A DNA stretch of 64,000 nucleotides from Anniella stebbinsi. Lineage: Eukaryota; Chordata; Lepidosauria; Squamata; Anniellidae. Shown piece after piece: positions 1-44,000 of this stretch (its first letter is position 1; the number at the start of each line of letters is the position of its first letter). The notes under the pieces were generated by a model. That model was given only the letters and a program-made list of their open reading frames with translations. It ran no database searches and had not been told where the DNA came from. Position numbers and translations under genes: made by a program. Where the stretch lies: the NCBI GenBank assembly GCA_029215795.1, contig JARDYH010000002.1, positions 46,174,001 to 46,238,000 on the forward strand. Direction: 5' to 3'.

Positions 1-3000
1 TTCCAGTTGTCATTTCCTATCTCTTTACTATACCCAACTCATTCTTAACCATGTTTCTAAATCTGACATCAGTCTCTAATTATTATTATTTTTAAAGCAA
101 TCTAATTGTGCCAGATCTCAAGATGTTGGGCACATGATTATTTGGATTAAATTTGTGCTAAATGACAATTTTGTTAGCTAAGCAAATGATTTGAATTTTC
201 TTGGCAGGCAATCTAAATTTTCACAGTACTAATAAGATACTAAGAAGGACTTTGAAATAGGACAAATCAAACCTTAGTACAGTCTTAACAGACTGGGCAT
301 ATCTATGATTGCACACACACATACAAAAAGTCAGCCCACCAAAATATATTTATTGATCTTTAGTTAAATTGCCTTCTAGGTCTCTGATCTTGGAAACTCA
401 ACAACAGTGTAAGGTATGAACCAGTTAAATTACAGGGCACATAATATTATAGTCCTAAGCACTTTCTAATGCCTAGCAAATTTAACATCATTGATATTGC
501 TTCCCACCAGCTGAACTGATGCTTTGCAGAGACAAACTTATTGATGTAATTACTACCATACACAATAAGCATTAACATTCATATAAATCCACTGTGGCTA
601 GTGCTTAGTCAGTAACAAATTTCAGTGAAGACTGAGGAATCTAGTTTCTTTTAAAATAAATTGACAAATAATAGAAAAAAGCAATCATTGAGCCACCATG
701 TTTACTATATTGGCATCAATACATTGAAGGGGATATTATAATTTGTATTGCACTATAGCACAGAGAGGTTTGCAAGCCCTATTACAACTATCTCTTATCC
801 TTCCCTACCATTATTAATAAAATGCTGCCTGACATGCACCAATATAATTAATGCATTGTTTTTATTCCCCAGTGTAAAAACAATAAGCAATAGAGTGTTT
901 TTTTTAAACCTCGTGCATAACTATGTAAGGTATATAAGAGGTCTCTTGGCCCTCACCTTTTATGTATACCTTTTTACTTGTTATTGATTTGGATTCATAG
1001 CCTGCCCTCTATATCAACGGTTCAGGATATTTGCTATCGGTTATGGACATAGGAGTACTACACAAATTGCATTAGACATTAATCCAAGAGGCGAACATGC
1101 CCAAACCTCAAAACACAGAACAAAGTTTTCCCTGAAGGAGTGCTTCCTTTAGTACAATCTTAATTTAATTTAATACAAAGTTCCACTTATAAGTATGGAA
1201 CCTTGACATGTGAACTGATCAACTACTAGAAACAGAGCAGGGTTCATTTTTCATTGAAATTCTCCAGCTCTGGGTTTTGAGATCCTAGGTTTGAAAACCA
1301 GGAACCATAGGATTGCTTTCTTAGATATTTTATTTAAGCACCCTATGTAAACAAAAACATTTTCATAGCCATTATACTAGTTTCATCATTGTACGTTTCA
1401 CATCTATTTAATGGAGGACCAGAAGGTTCTATTTTGTCCCACATACAATGATACTGTTAAATTACGCAGGTTGTGTTTTAATCCAATATTTTCATGAATG
1501 ATTATACCATTTAAGAGTGAAATTCCCCCCCCCCCCCATTCCCACAACAAATTGTTTTCAGGTATGTTTTGAGCCATGAAAACAACTTTCTTAGGAATGT
1601 CATGGATACTGAATACTTTGAGGCATCTTTTCTATAGGCTGTGATTTTAAAGGGAAAAATGCATAAGCTATTTTAAAAGACACTAGTTTCTGATGATCAC
1701 AGATGATCATCAGAAGCTAGCCCCACAACTTGTAAGAAATTGAAGCTAATTTGGCTAACAAGTTTAGTTACACCCAAACATAAAGAGTGGTTTGATGAAG
1801 CAACAAGATATTTGTTCTGTTTTTCACTGTTGCCTTTTTTTTTCCTGCAGCGACAAGCAGAAAATCAGCCAATGAAGTTTTTCTCAACTTGGAGTTGCAG
1901 CGATGGGGAAACAGCTGCACCATAACTGTTAAAGACAAGAAAGGTTTCCCATCCTAATTTCAATCAGAAATCATGATGAGCTATCATGGGTTAACAGACA
2001 TTCAAAGACATCACTTGCATGGATTATATGTGGTGATCTATAAAGGGATATCTCAAAAATTCAGGTAACAGAAAAAAACAAACCTTCCAACCTGGATTAT
2101 TCTTCTGATTCTTTCCACCTTGCATACTTTTTGATTCCATTTCTCAAGGCAGCACAGGATTTCAGCCATTACCGACAAACTGATTTTTACCATGCCTTTT
2201 CTGATATTAATGTTTGCTTCCCCTGCATTCATTTTCCCAAGCTTCACATTCTCCAGCTCGCACATACATATCAGAAGTGGTGCATACTGTACAGAATCCA
2301 AGTGGTAAGAAAGTCCTGAGTATGATGTAGTCAGTAGGAGAAAACCCTGTGCAAGTAGGCTGTCCCATTCACTTTGATGGAAGGCAGTGATGTACACATT
2401 CCTCCATGCATACAGAGCTGCCCTCTCCACCAAAAAGTGGGAAAGCCCTTACAGGGAGGCAAGTTATATAGTGAATTCATCACACACGTTCATAGTAAGC
2501 ACAGAAAAACAGAGTTCTCTCAATCAATCAAATCAATACCATTGTAATATGAATGTTTTTATTAGATTCATCAGTGCCATTTTAAAGAAGAACAATTACT
2601 GCTGTGAAGAAGTGCCACAAGACACCCATATATTGAAGCCAAGTTCAAAATAATGCCTTGGATTCTCAAGGTGCACTTGTGCAAGCAAAAGGCACTTCTG
2701 CTCATGCAAGGTGGCAACACCCCATTTCCACTGATTTCCCCTTCTTTCCTCCCATACCATGACAACTTTCAAGGGTTCCAATCCTCAAGAGCGGCTTTTC
2801 AAGGAGGACAGGAAAGCCCCACTGAGTGAGCAGAGTCCCCCTTGTATGTCTTAGGACCCAAGGTATTATTTTAAAAATTGCCTCCATCAGAATTCCATGA
2901 GTCCATCTCGTTTAAACCTACTTTCAACTAATTTAACTGCAATAAATTTTTGGTTTTTAAGCTGATGCAAATCTCTGGGGTTGAAAACCAGACTTCAAAA

Positions 3001-3754
3001 CAGCAGAATGTCTCAATCCTGATTTAAAAAACAAAAAAACAAAAAAACCTGAATGTCATAGCTACTTCTGAGTATATTAACAGTCCTTGTAGTGTTAAAC
3101 AGATGTGACATATGCAAAGTTGGAAGTCATTTTTAAGCACAAATGTACGTCTCATTCAAAGAGCAAAAGGGAAGCAAGTCCGTCCAGTAGTGCTTGACCC
3201 AAGCAGTATTACTTACAATATTTTAGCCTTACTGGGCACCTCATACAAAGGTTTCAAGTCTATGAATGAAACACATGTTGTGTACTTCATATAAAAGCCT
3301 TATATATCTGTATCTGGTCAAATCTGTAGTTGTGTTCTATTTGCAAACAAGACTTGCAGGAGAGGTATAACATTTGCAAGGATTGGGTCACAAAATGTTT
3401 GTGCCAGTTTTACCAATGTTTACCAGACAGGGATAAATTTCCATTTATCCTTGTCTGGTGAATTTTTGATACTATGCATCCAAACTTTCTCCTCTCCCCT
3501 TCTTTTAAAATAATGTAAAAAAACTGCCACTGGTATGACTCACTATAGATCAAGGTGCTACCCTGTTATTGATCCTGATCTGCCAGTTGGACAGATGATT
3601 TGAACAATGACCAGAGCAAACCCAATATATCTGTCTATTCCAGCATAATCACATTTGAAATATTGGTAGCCCTAACACAACCTTCCACAACCTGGTGCCC
3701 TAAAACTCCCAGCATTCCTGACCATTGGCCATACTAGCAAGGGGTGGTGGGAGT
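1..3754. other. Intergenic, no gene seen
   Basis: AT-rich sequence downstream of TMEM161B. Short open frames only, none with recognisable protein features. A C-tract lies at 1507-1519. The part near 3680-3750 looks like a fragment of the inverted-repeat family ending in GGTGGGAGTTG. No other repeat recognised. Confidence 0.6.
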
Positions 3755-3765
3755 TGTTGTTGTTG

Positions 3766-3809
<44 letters not shown>

Positions 3810-3810
3810 T
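3755..3810. repeat. (TTG)n(TTA)n microsatellite at LINE 3' tail
   Basis: About five TTG units followed by a run of TTA units, directly at the 3' end of the minus-strand LINE. It probably grew from the tandem tail of the LINE. Confidence 0.85.
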
Positions 3811-5650
3811 ATTACACTTATATACCGCCCCATAGCCGAAGCTCTCTGGGCGATTTACAAAAATTAAAAAGATTGAGCATTAAAAAGACAATATACAAAA
3901 TTTAAAACCATAAACATAAAACAGCTGTCATTAAAACACTTTAAAACATTTTAACTATTAAGCCTGGCCACAATGTCAATCCAAACCTCAACTTGAGTTG
4001 TTAAAATGCCTGCGAGAAAAGTTTTGACCTGGCGCCGAAAAGATAACAGTGTTGGCGCCAGGCAGGCCTCATCGGGGAGATCATTACATAATTGAGGGGC
4101 CACCACAGAGAAGGCCCTCTTCCTTGTTGCCGTCCTCCGAGCTTCCCTCGGAGTAGGCACCCGGAGGAGGACCTTTGATGTTGAATGTAGTGTTCTGGTA
4201 GGTTCATGTCGGGAAAGACGTTCCATCAGGTATTGTGGTTCCAAACCGTGTAAGGCTTTATAGGTTAAAACCAGCACCTTGAAACAGGCTCGGAAACCTA
4301 CAGGCAGCCAATGCAAGCGGGCCAGAATTATATGTTCGAACCTTCTGGTCCCTGTTACCAATCTGGCCGCTGCATTCTGCACAAGCTGCAGCTTCCGAAC
4401 CGTCTTCAAAGGCAGCCCCATGTAGAGTACATTGCAGTAATCTAACTTGGAGGTTACCAGAGCATAGACAACTGAAGCCAGGTTATCCCTGTCCAGATAG
4501 GGGCGTAGCTGGGCCACCAGCCGAAGTTGGTAGAAGGCACTCCGTGCCACTGAGGCTACCTGAGCCTCAAGTGACAAAGATGGTTCTAGGAGAACCCCCA
4601 AGCTACGAACCTGCTCCTTCAGGGGGAGTGCAACCCCATCCAGAACAGGTTGAACACCCTCCATCCGGTCAGAGAAACCCCCCACCAACAGCATCTCAGT
4701 CTTGTCTGGATTAAGTTTCAGTTTATTAGCTCTCATCCAGTCCATTGTCGCAGCCAAGCACTGGTTCAACACATCCACAGCCTCACCTGATGAAGGTGAA
4801 AAGGAGAAGTAGAGTTGCGTGTCATCAGCGTACTGATGACAATGCACTCCAAAACTCCGGATGACTGCATCCAACGGTTTCATGTAGATGTTGAACAGCA
4901 TGGGGGACAAAACTGACCCCTGCGGAACCCCATACTGGAGAATCCACGGGGCCGAGCAATGTCTCCCCAGCACCACCTTCTGGAGCCAACCTGTCAAGTA
5001 GGAGCGGAACCACTGCAATGCAGTGCCTCCCACTCCCAACTCAGCCAGTCGTGCCAGAAGGATACCATGGTCGATGGTATCGAAAGCTGCTGAGAGATCA
5101 AGGAGAATCAACAGAGTCACACTCCCCCTGTCCCTCTCCCGACATAGGTCATCATACAGGGCGACCAAGGCTGTTTCCGTGCCAAAACCAGGCCTGAAAC
5201 CCGACTGAAATGGATCCAGATAATCAGTCTCATCCAAGAGTGTCTGGAGCTGGCCAGCAACCACCCGCTCAAGGACCTTGCCCAGGAAAGGAACGTTTGC
5301 CACCGGCCTAAAGTTATTAAGATTTTCTGGGTCCAGGGAAGCTTTCTTCAGGAGTGGTTTCACTACTGCCTCTTTCAGGAGGTCTGGGACCACTCCCTCT
5401 CATAGAGAGGCATTAATCACTTCCCTGGCCCAGCCAGCTGTTCCATCCCTGCTAGCTTTTATAAGCCAAGAGGGGCAAGGATCCAATACAGAGGTGGTTG
5501 CACGAACCTGTCCAAGCACCTTGTCCACATCATCGAGCTGTACCAACTGAAACTCATCCAAGAAAACAGGACAAACCTGTGCGCTGGATACCTCACTAGA
5601 TTCACCTGCTATAACACTGGAGTCTAAATCCTGGCGGATGTTAAAGTCCT
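3808..5650 (-). mobile_element. L2-like non-LTR retrotransposon, 5'-truncated, nearly intact reverse transcriptase
   Basis: The minus strand encodes the C-terminal part of ORF2. An open stretch of 480 codons (5393-3951) contains the reverse transcriptase core: FRPVANVPFLGKVLERVV, the FDTIDHGILL motif, the GVPQGSVLSP motif and the catalytic box QYADDTQLYFS, then the usual L2/CR1-clade C-terminus. Reading on upstream in the same frame (to about 5570) continues family sequence, interrupted by one TGA at 5402-5400 where CGA would fit, as expected of CpG decay. The 3' end near 3820 carries the ATACCGCCCCATAGCCGAAG motif shared by other copies here. The 5' part of ORF2, including the endonuclease, is missing. 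A young copy, probably immobile because truncated. Confidence 0.93.
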
Positions 5651-5867
5651 AATGTATTTCTGTAAGATGCATGAATACCAGCAGCAAGGGTGACAACTGA
5701 ATGTATCTTAGGCTTTAACTAAGTCATGGCTCTTACAAGGAGTGGGGTTGTAAGTCCCTGACTGCTCCAGGCCAAGTTACAATAGGCTAGAGATGAAGTG
5801 GAACAGAAAAAGAAAAGACCTAGAAGCCAAGGCAGAGAAATGGAACCTCCATATTATGAGGATGCTA

Positions 5868-6015
5868 AATGGGATCATATGACAGGATGGCTACCTGCGC
5901 CATGGCCTGCTTTTGTGAGCTTCCTACGGGCATCTGGATGGCTATTGCTGAAGACAAAAGGGCTGGTCTAGATGGGCTTCTAGCATGATCCCACAAGCTA
6001 ATTGTTCTTATAGGT
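5868..6015 (+). repeat. Degenerate SINE/LINE 3' fragment
   Basis: Contains GCTGGTCTAGATGGGCTTCT and an ending close to TTCTTATAGGTTCT, resembling the common reptile repeat whose consensus reads 'ctagatgggcc...ttcttatgttct'. Family recalled from general knowledge; old and diverged. Confidence 0.45.
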
Positions 6016-6640
6016 TCTGTGTGTGCATGCATGTGCACATGTGCAAAATCAAAACTGGCATCCTAAAAAAGAAAATTCTTTAAGATCTGACAGGCTGAGT
6101 GCCAAAAGAGGCAGACATTTGAGAAATGTTGCCTAGCCTCAGTTTTCTCAGGTTGAATTTATACTGCAAACGATGTAGATAATTCCATTTCCACAGTTAT
6201 TCCATTTCCACAGTTACACTACTAGAGACAACTGCTAAGAACATCATGAATTGGGCTTTTTATGCTACGTTGAGAAATCTGTCTCTATCGTCCATATTAA
6301 GTATCAATTTTTTTGAAGCAAATACAAGCAAAATATTAGAAAGAGTAAATTTACGCATATCCAGTGATTCAAATTTTTCAATTTAACATTATGAAATATA
6401 AACAAGCAAATGCCAAGTTTCTTCTGGTACTTTTTCATCAGGGTTAACAAAGATTAACATAGTTCAACAGGTGCTGTGACAGCAAACACGTAGGATAGGA
6501 CACAGTAATCATTGCACAAGTGCGATATAGTGACCTGTGGTGTTGTCATTAACCAACTTTGCATACTGGGGTGCATCCAATGGTGTCCATCTGCCAGCAC
6601 CACAGATACAGCCGGCCAAATGGATTCCCCCTCTGCCCCA

Positions 6641-7099
6641 GGCCAAAGGTTTATAGCAAGGTTTGGGAACCAGAGACCTGCAAGCTGAATCGGCTCTGGA
6701 GGGTTGGGGGACCCTCTGGAATAGTTTATGGGGACAAGTGGGCGGCAAGGGGGAGGAGGGAAAGGGAAGGTACTGCTGTATAAGTGGAAGTCTTCTCAGA
6801 TAACATCAGATATAGCTCATTGTACTTGTATGGTAGTCTGGCAGCAGCAGGCATTGCTACTAGATGTATTGTAATAAAGAGCTGGCCAGCACAGAGCAAG
6901 TTAAACCAACACTGTCTAAGATCTGATAGGAACTTTTATAGCAGGAGTGGAGAATCTGCGTCCTTCCAGATGCTGCTGAGACCACAAAACCTATCAGAAG
7001 ATTGGCCACGCTAAATAGGGCTGATGGAGTTGGAATCTAACATCTGGGAGGCCAAAGGTTTATAGCAAGGTTTGGGAACCAGAGGCCCGCAAGCTGAAT
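6641..7099 (+). repeat. Pair of 50-bp direct repeats
   Basis: 6641-6690 and 7050-7099 both begin GGCCAAAGGTTTATAGCAAG and differ at only three or so positions, with 359 bp between them. The unit resembles the end of an inverted-repeat element family also seen at 21062-21387, so this may be two element ends or a local duplication. Confidence 0.7.
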
Positions 7100-7814
7100 G
7101 CAACTCATAGAAGTTTCTCATTTGGCCCCCAGCCTTACCAGCTCAAACTGCTGGTGAAAGAAGAGATCACCTGCATTTCCATGTTGGGTGCTGAGAAAGG
7201 GAAGCCTCTTTCTCAGTGCCCAGCATGGAATTAAACTAAAGAATCTTCACACAGGGTAGCCCTTATGATCTTAATTCTTCACTCAAAGCTTGGTGCCAAC
7301 ACAAACGCCAACCATTGTTGTGAAGGCAACAGAATTTGTCTAATACCGGGAGAGTAAATCCCAAATGGATTTGGTGGATAAATATTAGCACCAATACTAA
7401 ACATCCAAAGATTCATATGGTCATTTATTATTTTTAAAAAGACTGTTAAGACTGAAACAATATATTTATAATATTACTCTTACAATATGAAAATCATTTA
7501 GGACTTCCTGACACATTACATTATGGGGTTCAATGCCTCATTAAGAGGATGCCACTGCATATTATACCACTTAATATAGTTTAATACATGAATGTGCAGG
7601 AGTGAGGTACAGGTAAGCCTTCACACAATTTTGGACTTACTACTTTTCAATTATAACCACTAAAAGATTAGTTTCAAGTATGTGAGTGCTCAAAGAGAAA
7701 AATGCTCTTAACATCTGGTAACTCCACACTCCTGAATATTCATGCATTAAATGACCAAGTGACACAATAGTGCAATAAATACCCTTACTGTAACATGTAT
7801 ACAAGTCCTTCGGC

Positions 7815-8354
7815 ACGAATGCTTGCTGAGTCCATGCATTTTATTTACAATAAACTCTATGCAGACAGCTTCCTTTACTGTAATATACAGCATTTTCTAT
7901 TGTCCTGCTGGATTCGTTTGCTTTTCAGTGGAAAAATCATCCATGTTTTCCTGACAGGATAACTTCTCTGACTCCATTATATGGCTCAATTGAAAGTTCA
8001 CTTTCTAAGCAGTCACCATTAATATTAACCTAGTACCTTAACACCACTGAGATCAGCCAATCAATGGCTGAATACACAATGTTTTCAGGGCAGCATGGAG
8101 TGTATGAAAATGGTACTTGGACATATTTCAAAGTCGCCCACCAACAATTCAGCAGTTACTGACAACGGTAGGTAACGAAGTTAGAAACTCGCTTGTGATT
8201 TCCAACATTACCCAACAACAGTGCCTGAGAACACAGAAGAAACGTTCAAGGAAAAACTGGTACGTTTTTCTCTTCGTCGTGTTTTGTCTTCCCATTTTCT
8301 TCTGCCTTCTTGGGTCACATGGACTTCCTAGCTTTGAATGTTTGCCTCGTCAGG
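7815..8354 (-). other. TMEM161B: Probable TMEM161B 3' UTR (proximal form)
   Basis: Unique-looking, AT-rich sequence directly after the stop codon, without recognisable repeats. The extent is inferred from the AATAAA on the minus strand at 7845-7840. A longer form reaching another AATAAA at 7429-7424 is equally possible; transcript data are needed to choose. Confidence 0.45.
7840..7845 (-). promoter_or_regulatory. Candidate poly(A) signal AATAAA for TMEM161B
   Basis: TTTATT on the plus strand reads AATAAA in the sense of TMEM161B, about 510 nt after the stop codon. A second copy lies at 7424-7429. Both are inferred from the hexamer only. Confidence 0.35.
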
Positions 8355-40789
<32,435 letters not shown>

Positions 40790-41790
40790 GTTGCTCCAAC
40801 GGCCACCGCCGCTTCGCGTGTTCTCCCCACCCCCAGGTCATAAATCCTCCACGCGCGAGCCGGGGAGGGAGACTCCGTGTGGATCAGAATTGCTCTCCCC
40901 AGTCAGCACCGGTTTCCACTGCCCGGCTCACGCCTCCTGTGCCTGCAGAGGTCACGTCAGGACCCAGCTGAAGAAGGACCTAATCCAGGGCTGCCCAGGA
41001 AGCGCCTGAATTTTAAAAAGCCTCACCTCGCAGTCTTGTGTTGAACCACCGCTTTCTTGCCCCCACAGGGGAGGCGTAGCTGCCACGCAGCCAATTTCCA
41101 GAGGGAAGTGAATTGGATTTTGCCCATAAGAGCTCATTATTGAAGGGTTGCTCTAACAGGCGGAACTTGGCATCCTGGTGCCCAAAAGGTTCAGAGCGCG
41201 GGCGGCCGCACCGGCGGAAAGCCTGTCACGTGAGACGGGAGGTCACTAGAGTCGCCCTTTGCCCATTCGAGAAAATAGACTCAGGGGTGAAGCGAGGACG
41301 TGCCCCACTTCGGAACCTCTTCGCCTATTGCGTCCGCGGGTGTTTGTTTGAGGCGGTTACACATGCTCAGCTAGGCGGGAGGATGGTTGGAGAAGGCTCG
41401 ATACTCAAAACTGTTTATAGAGACGAAGAACATGAGAAGAATAAACCGGACATATTAAATGAAGAGAGATGGAAAAAAACAGTACATTGGGTGGTGTATT
41501 ACCGCATGCGCCACCTGAATCGCTACGAGTTGTTGTGGGTGGGCGCGTGCGCAGAAACACATTTTTATAACCAACCGACGTCTGGTGTGAAAACTGCATG
41601 AACCCGGAAGTTTTGGCTGGCATGTCTCGTGTCGCTGAAGGCGCGTGAGGGAGGCGTGCTTCTTTCTATATGTGCGTGGCTGCGCGCGCGCCAGGAATCT
41701 CGCGCGAGCTTCTGCCTCGGAAGGCGGTTGGAGCCAGTGCGGGGGAAGGGCTGCTATGGTGTCTCGCGCCCTCTGCCTTACCGGTATGAT
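40790..41790. promoter_or_regulatory. CpG-island promoter of TMEM161B, possibly bidirectional
   Basis: CpG dinucleotides are abundant here and scarce on both sides. Motifs seen: TCACGTGA E-box at 41226-41233; NRF1-like CGCATGCGCC at 41503-41512 and GCGCGTGCGCA at 41543-41553; ETS motif CCGGAAGT at 41604-41611; CCAAT at 41091-41095 and, on the minus strand, at 41116-41112. No TATA box. This is typical of broadly expressed, bidirectional vertebrate promoters. TMEM161B starts to the left. In mammals a noncoding transcript runs divergently; a plus-strand donor-like GTATGA at 41784 fits that but does not prove it. An open frame at 41113-41601 lies inside and looks incidental. Confidence 0.75.
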
Positions 41791-41807
41791 AAAAAGGACT
41801 TAAGATA

Positions 41808-42123
41808 GGGTGACCAGATAAAATCCAGGTCAGGGCTCATGTAACTTTAACAGTTGTAGAGAAAAGGGAATTTCAGCCGGTGTCATTTGTGTGCAATTAG
41901 TTCCTGGTGAAATTCCCTCTTCATCACAACAGTTAAAGTTGCAGGGGCCCTGCCTTCTTTTGTAAATTGTCACTCTAGTATAGTACCTGCAGCTTTAACT
42001 GTTGTGATGAAGAGGGAATTTCACCAGGAACTAATTGTATACAAATGACACTGGCTGAAATTCCCTTTTCTCTACAACTGTTAAAGTTACATGAGCCTTG
42101 ACCTGTATTTTATCTGGTCAGCC
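41808..42123. mobile_element. 316-bp palindromic DNA element, copy 1
   Basis: Almost a complete inverted repeat: left GGGTGACCAGATAAAATCCA, right end TTTTATCTGGTCAGCC; inner segments TTTAACAGTTG, AATTTCAGCC and TTAGTTCCTGGTGAAATTCC occur in both orientations. TA flanks each side (41806-41807 and 42124-42125). It is exactly as long as the copy at 46492. The flanks also mirror each other for about 20 bp (TAAAAAGGAC...TTAAG), so the boundary here is less certain. No ORF. Next to the TMEM161B CpG island. Confidence 0.85.
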
Positions 42124-42125
42124 TA

Positions 42126-43056
42126 ACTTAAGAGCGTCCTTTTTACCTCAGAAGGACAGGACATTGCGAACTTCGCAACCTTTTGATTCAATAAATAAAT
42201 CCACATGCTCAACTCAGCCCAGGATGCCGAACCACTAATACCGTATATTTTTTTCAGATAAAAGGGAAAGCCCAAAGCCTGTTAAGGTTAATTATATAAG
42301 ATTGCTATCATGGGTGGGGAATGCTGGGAGTAGTAGGACTTTTTTGTATCTAAACTGACATAGGATTGCTCCTTAAATCCGTTCCAGTTGCTTTGATAAA
42401 TGAGGAATTGGGATGCTGGGGTGGGGGGAATCAATATTAAATAAATGAAATCTTAAAAGTGTGAGTAATAACAAATGGTCTTTACCATCTTAATTTTTGT
42501 TTAAATGGAGAGAATTAAGAATGTGCTTATCTCTAAACTGTCATTAACACTTGTATAAAGGCTGTGTTCTGTAGTACGCAATTAGGATTGGGACTACTTG
42601 CCTTCAAATTCCACCCTAAACCATAAAGATCATTGGGTGACTGATATATCTAGAGGTCCACTCTAATCCCTAACCCCTAGAGTTAACTGAGTCTAGGCTT
42701 TTCCCAAGATTCCCCCAAATGCAGTAGCTAACAGTAGGACTCTCCTTTTCTATCCTTAGCATGTGGGGTGAGATATGCCAGTCTTCAAATCCACCTAGGA
42801 CAGAACATAGGTATTTAAAAGAATGCACTTCTTTATTTAACAGATCAATATTAAGATCAAACAAGAACTGATTAGTAACAATAATGATGGTTCTAAAAGG
42901 CTAAGACATCTCTGCTTTCAATAACTACACATCCTTTCTTCTCATTCATGCTTTTCTCTGATTTTACTCACTGGCGAACTTGACTAACTCTGGCCCCTAA
43001 TTCCTCTCATTATCCCTTTCTAACTCAGTTTACTATCCCTGACCTTTCTCTGTCTG
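42126..43056. other. Intergenic, no gene seen
   Basis: Holds a fragment of the hairpin family (42285-42378, GGGAATGCTGGGAGTAGTAG and CATAGGATTGC). Otherwise nothing recognised. Confidence 0.6.
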
Positions 43057-43061
43057 CGTTC

Positions 43062-43522
43062 GGACAACACTGTAGTCAATTGTGGGTTAATAGTCAACTC
43101 CACAGTTGATTATTGAGGGGGTGCTCCCCACGCAATATGATTATAATAAACCGTGGTGTGGATTAAGGTAGCATTGAGTTAACATCGAGTTGACTATTAG
43201 TCAAAGGTGTGTTTGTTTGACACATCCCTGCCCTTTCTTTCCCCCTCAGTCTTCCCACTGGTGTCCCATCAGTCGGCTGGATTAGAACAGCAACTGCTGC
43301 TTTGGTAGCTTCTTCCAGGGGACTCTGTAGTCAACGGTGCCCAACAAACAACATAATAACCAATGGTTGTTCAAATAATCAACTGCATGGTGTTGGTTAT
43401 TTGCATTGGTTATTTCGCTCTAATAACCAACTATGGTGTGAAAAAGTCCCAACAGATGACACAATAACCCACTGTTGACTATTTAACCCACCGTTGCTTA
43501 TCGTGTCATTCGAATCCAGTCA
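43062..43522. mobile_element. Inverted-repeat element A of an abutting pair
   Basis: Left TGCGTTCGGACAACACTGTA and right CTTATCGTGTCATTCGAATC are imperfect inverted copies, with GTGGGTTAATAGTC / GACTATTTAACCCAC further in. About 460 bp, non-coding. Resembles the element at 23800. Confidence 0.65.
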
Positions 43523-44000
43523 CTGGCCTGGTTTGGATGACACAATAATCAATGAGGGAAGAGACAACTGTCCGTTGTGTTGATCTGTGTCCGGGGGGGG
43601 ACACAACGGACACACAATTCACTATACGTTATGAAACAACGGAGAAAAATAATGGGCTGCTCCGTTGCTTATCTCAACACCCATTGATTAAAATGTTGTG
43701 TGGCAGGCTCTGTTGTGTAATCTCCCCCTGTTGAGTGCACTATTCCAGCAAGCCATAGAGTTCTCCAGCAGGAGTGGCTGAAAGCACCCTGTTCGCTCCT
43801 GTACAGCCGGCAGGACTTTCAATGCATGACGGGACAGAGTTGGGAACACTGAGGGAGGAGGGAGGGAGGATGCCGGGACTTTTAGCCACATGACGGGAGG
43901 AGGAGCAAAATGTTGTGTGAGGAGTACCACAAAAATAACAAACAGTCAGTTGCCTCTAATCCCCCACCATTGCCTAATATGTTGTCCGAACGTGGCCACT
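43523..44000. mobile_element. Inverted-repeat element B of an abutting pair
   Basis: Left TGGCCTGGTTTGGATGACAC and right GTTGTCCGAACGTGGCCA are imperfect inverted copies. Interior has a strong local hairpin GTGTCCGGGGGGGGACAC (43588-43605) and repeated CAACGGA motifs. Starts where element A ends. Confidence 0.65.

Larger units (their letters stand above)
5651..7814. other. Intergenic, no gene seen
   Basis: Between the L2 copy and the TMEM161B 3' UTR. Holds a SINE-like fragment near 5868-6015 and a pair of 50-bp direct repeats (6641-6690 and 7050-7099). Open frames here are short and show no family features. Confidence 0.6.

Noticed and set aside
41113..41601. Open frame of 162 codons in the CpG island, plus strand
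   Set aside because: It lies across promoter motifs, shows no recognisable domain, and its length follows from the low stop frequency of GC-rich DNA. An unannotated short protein is not excluded.
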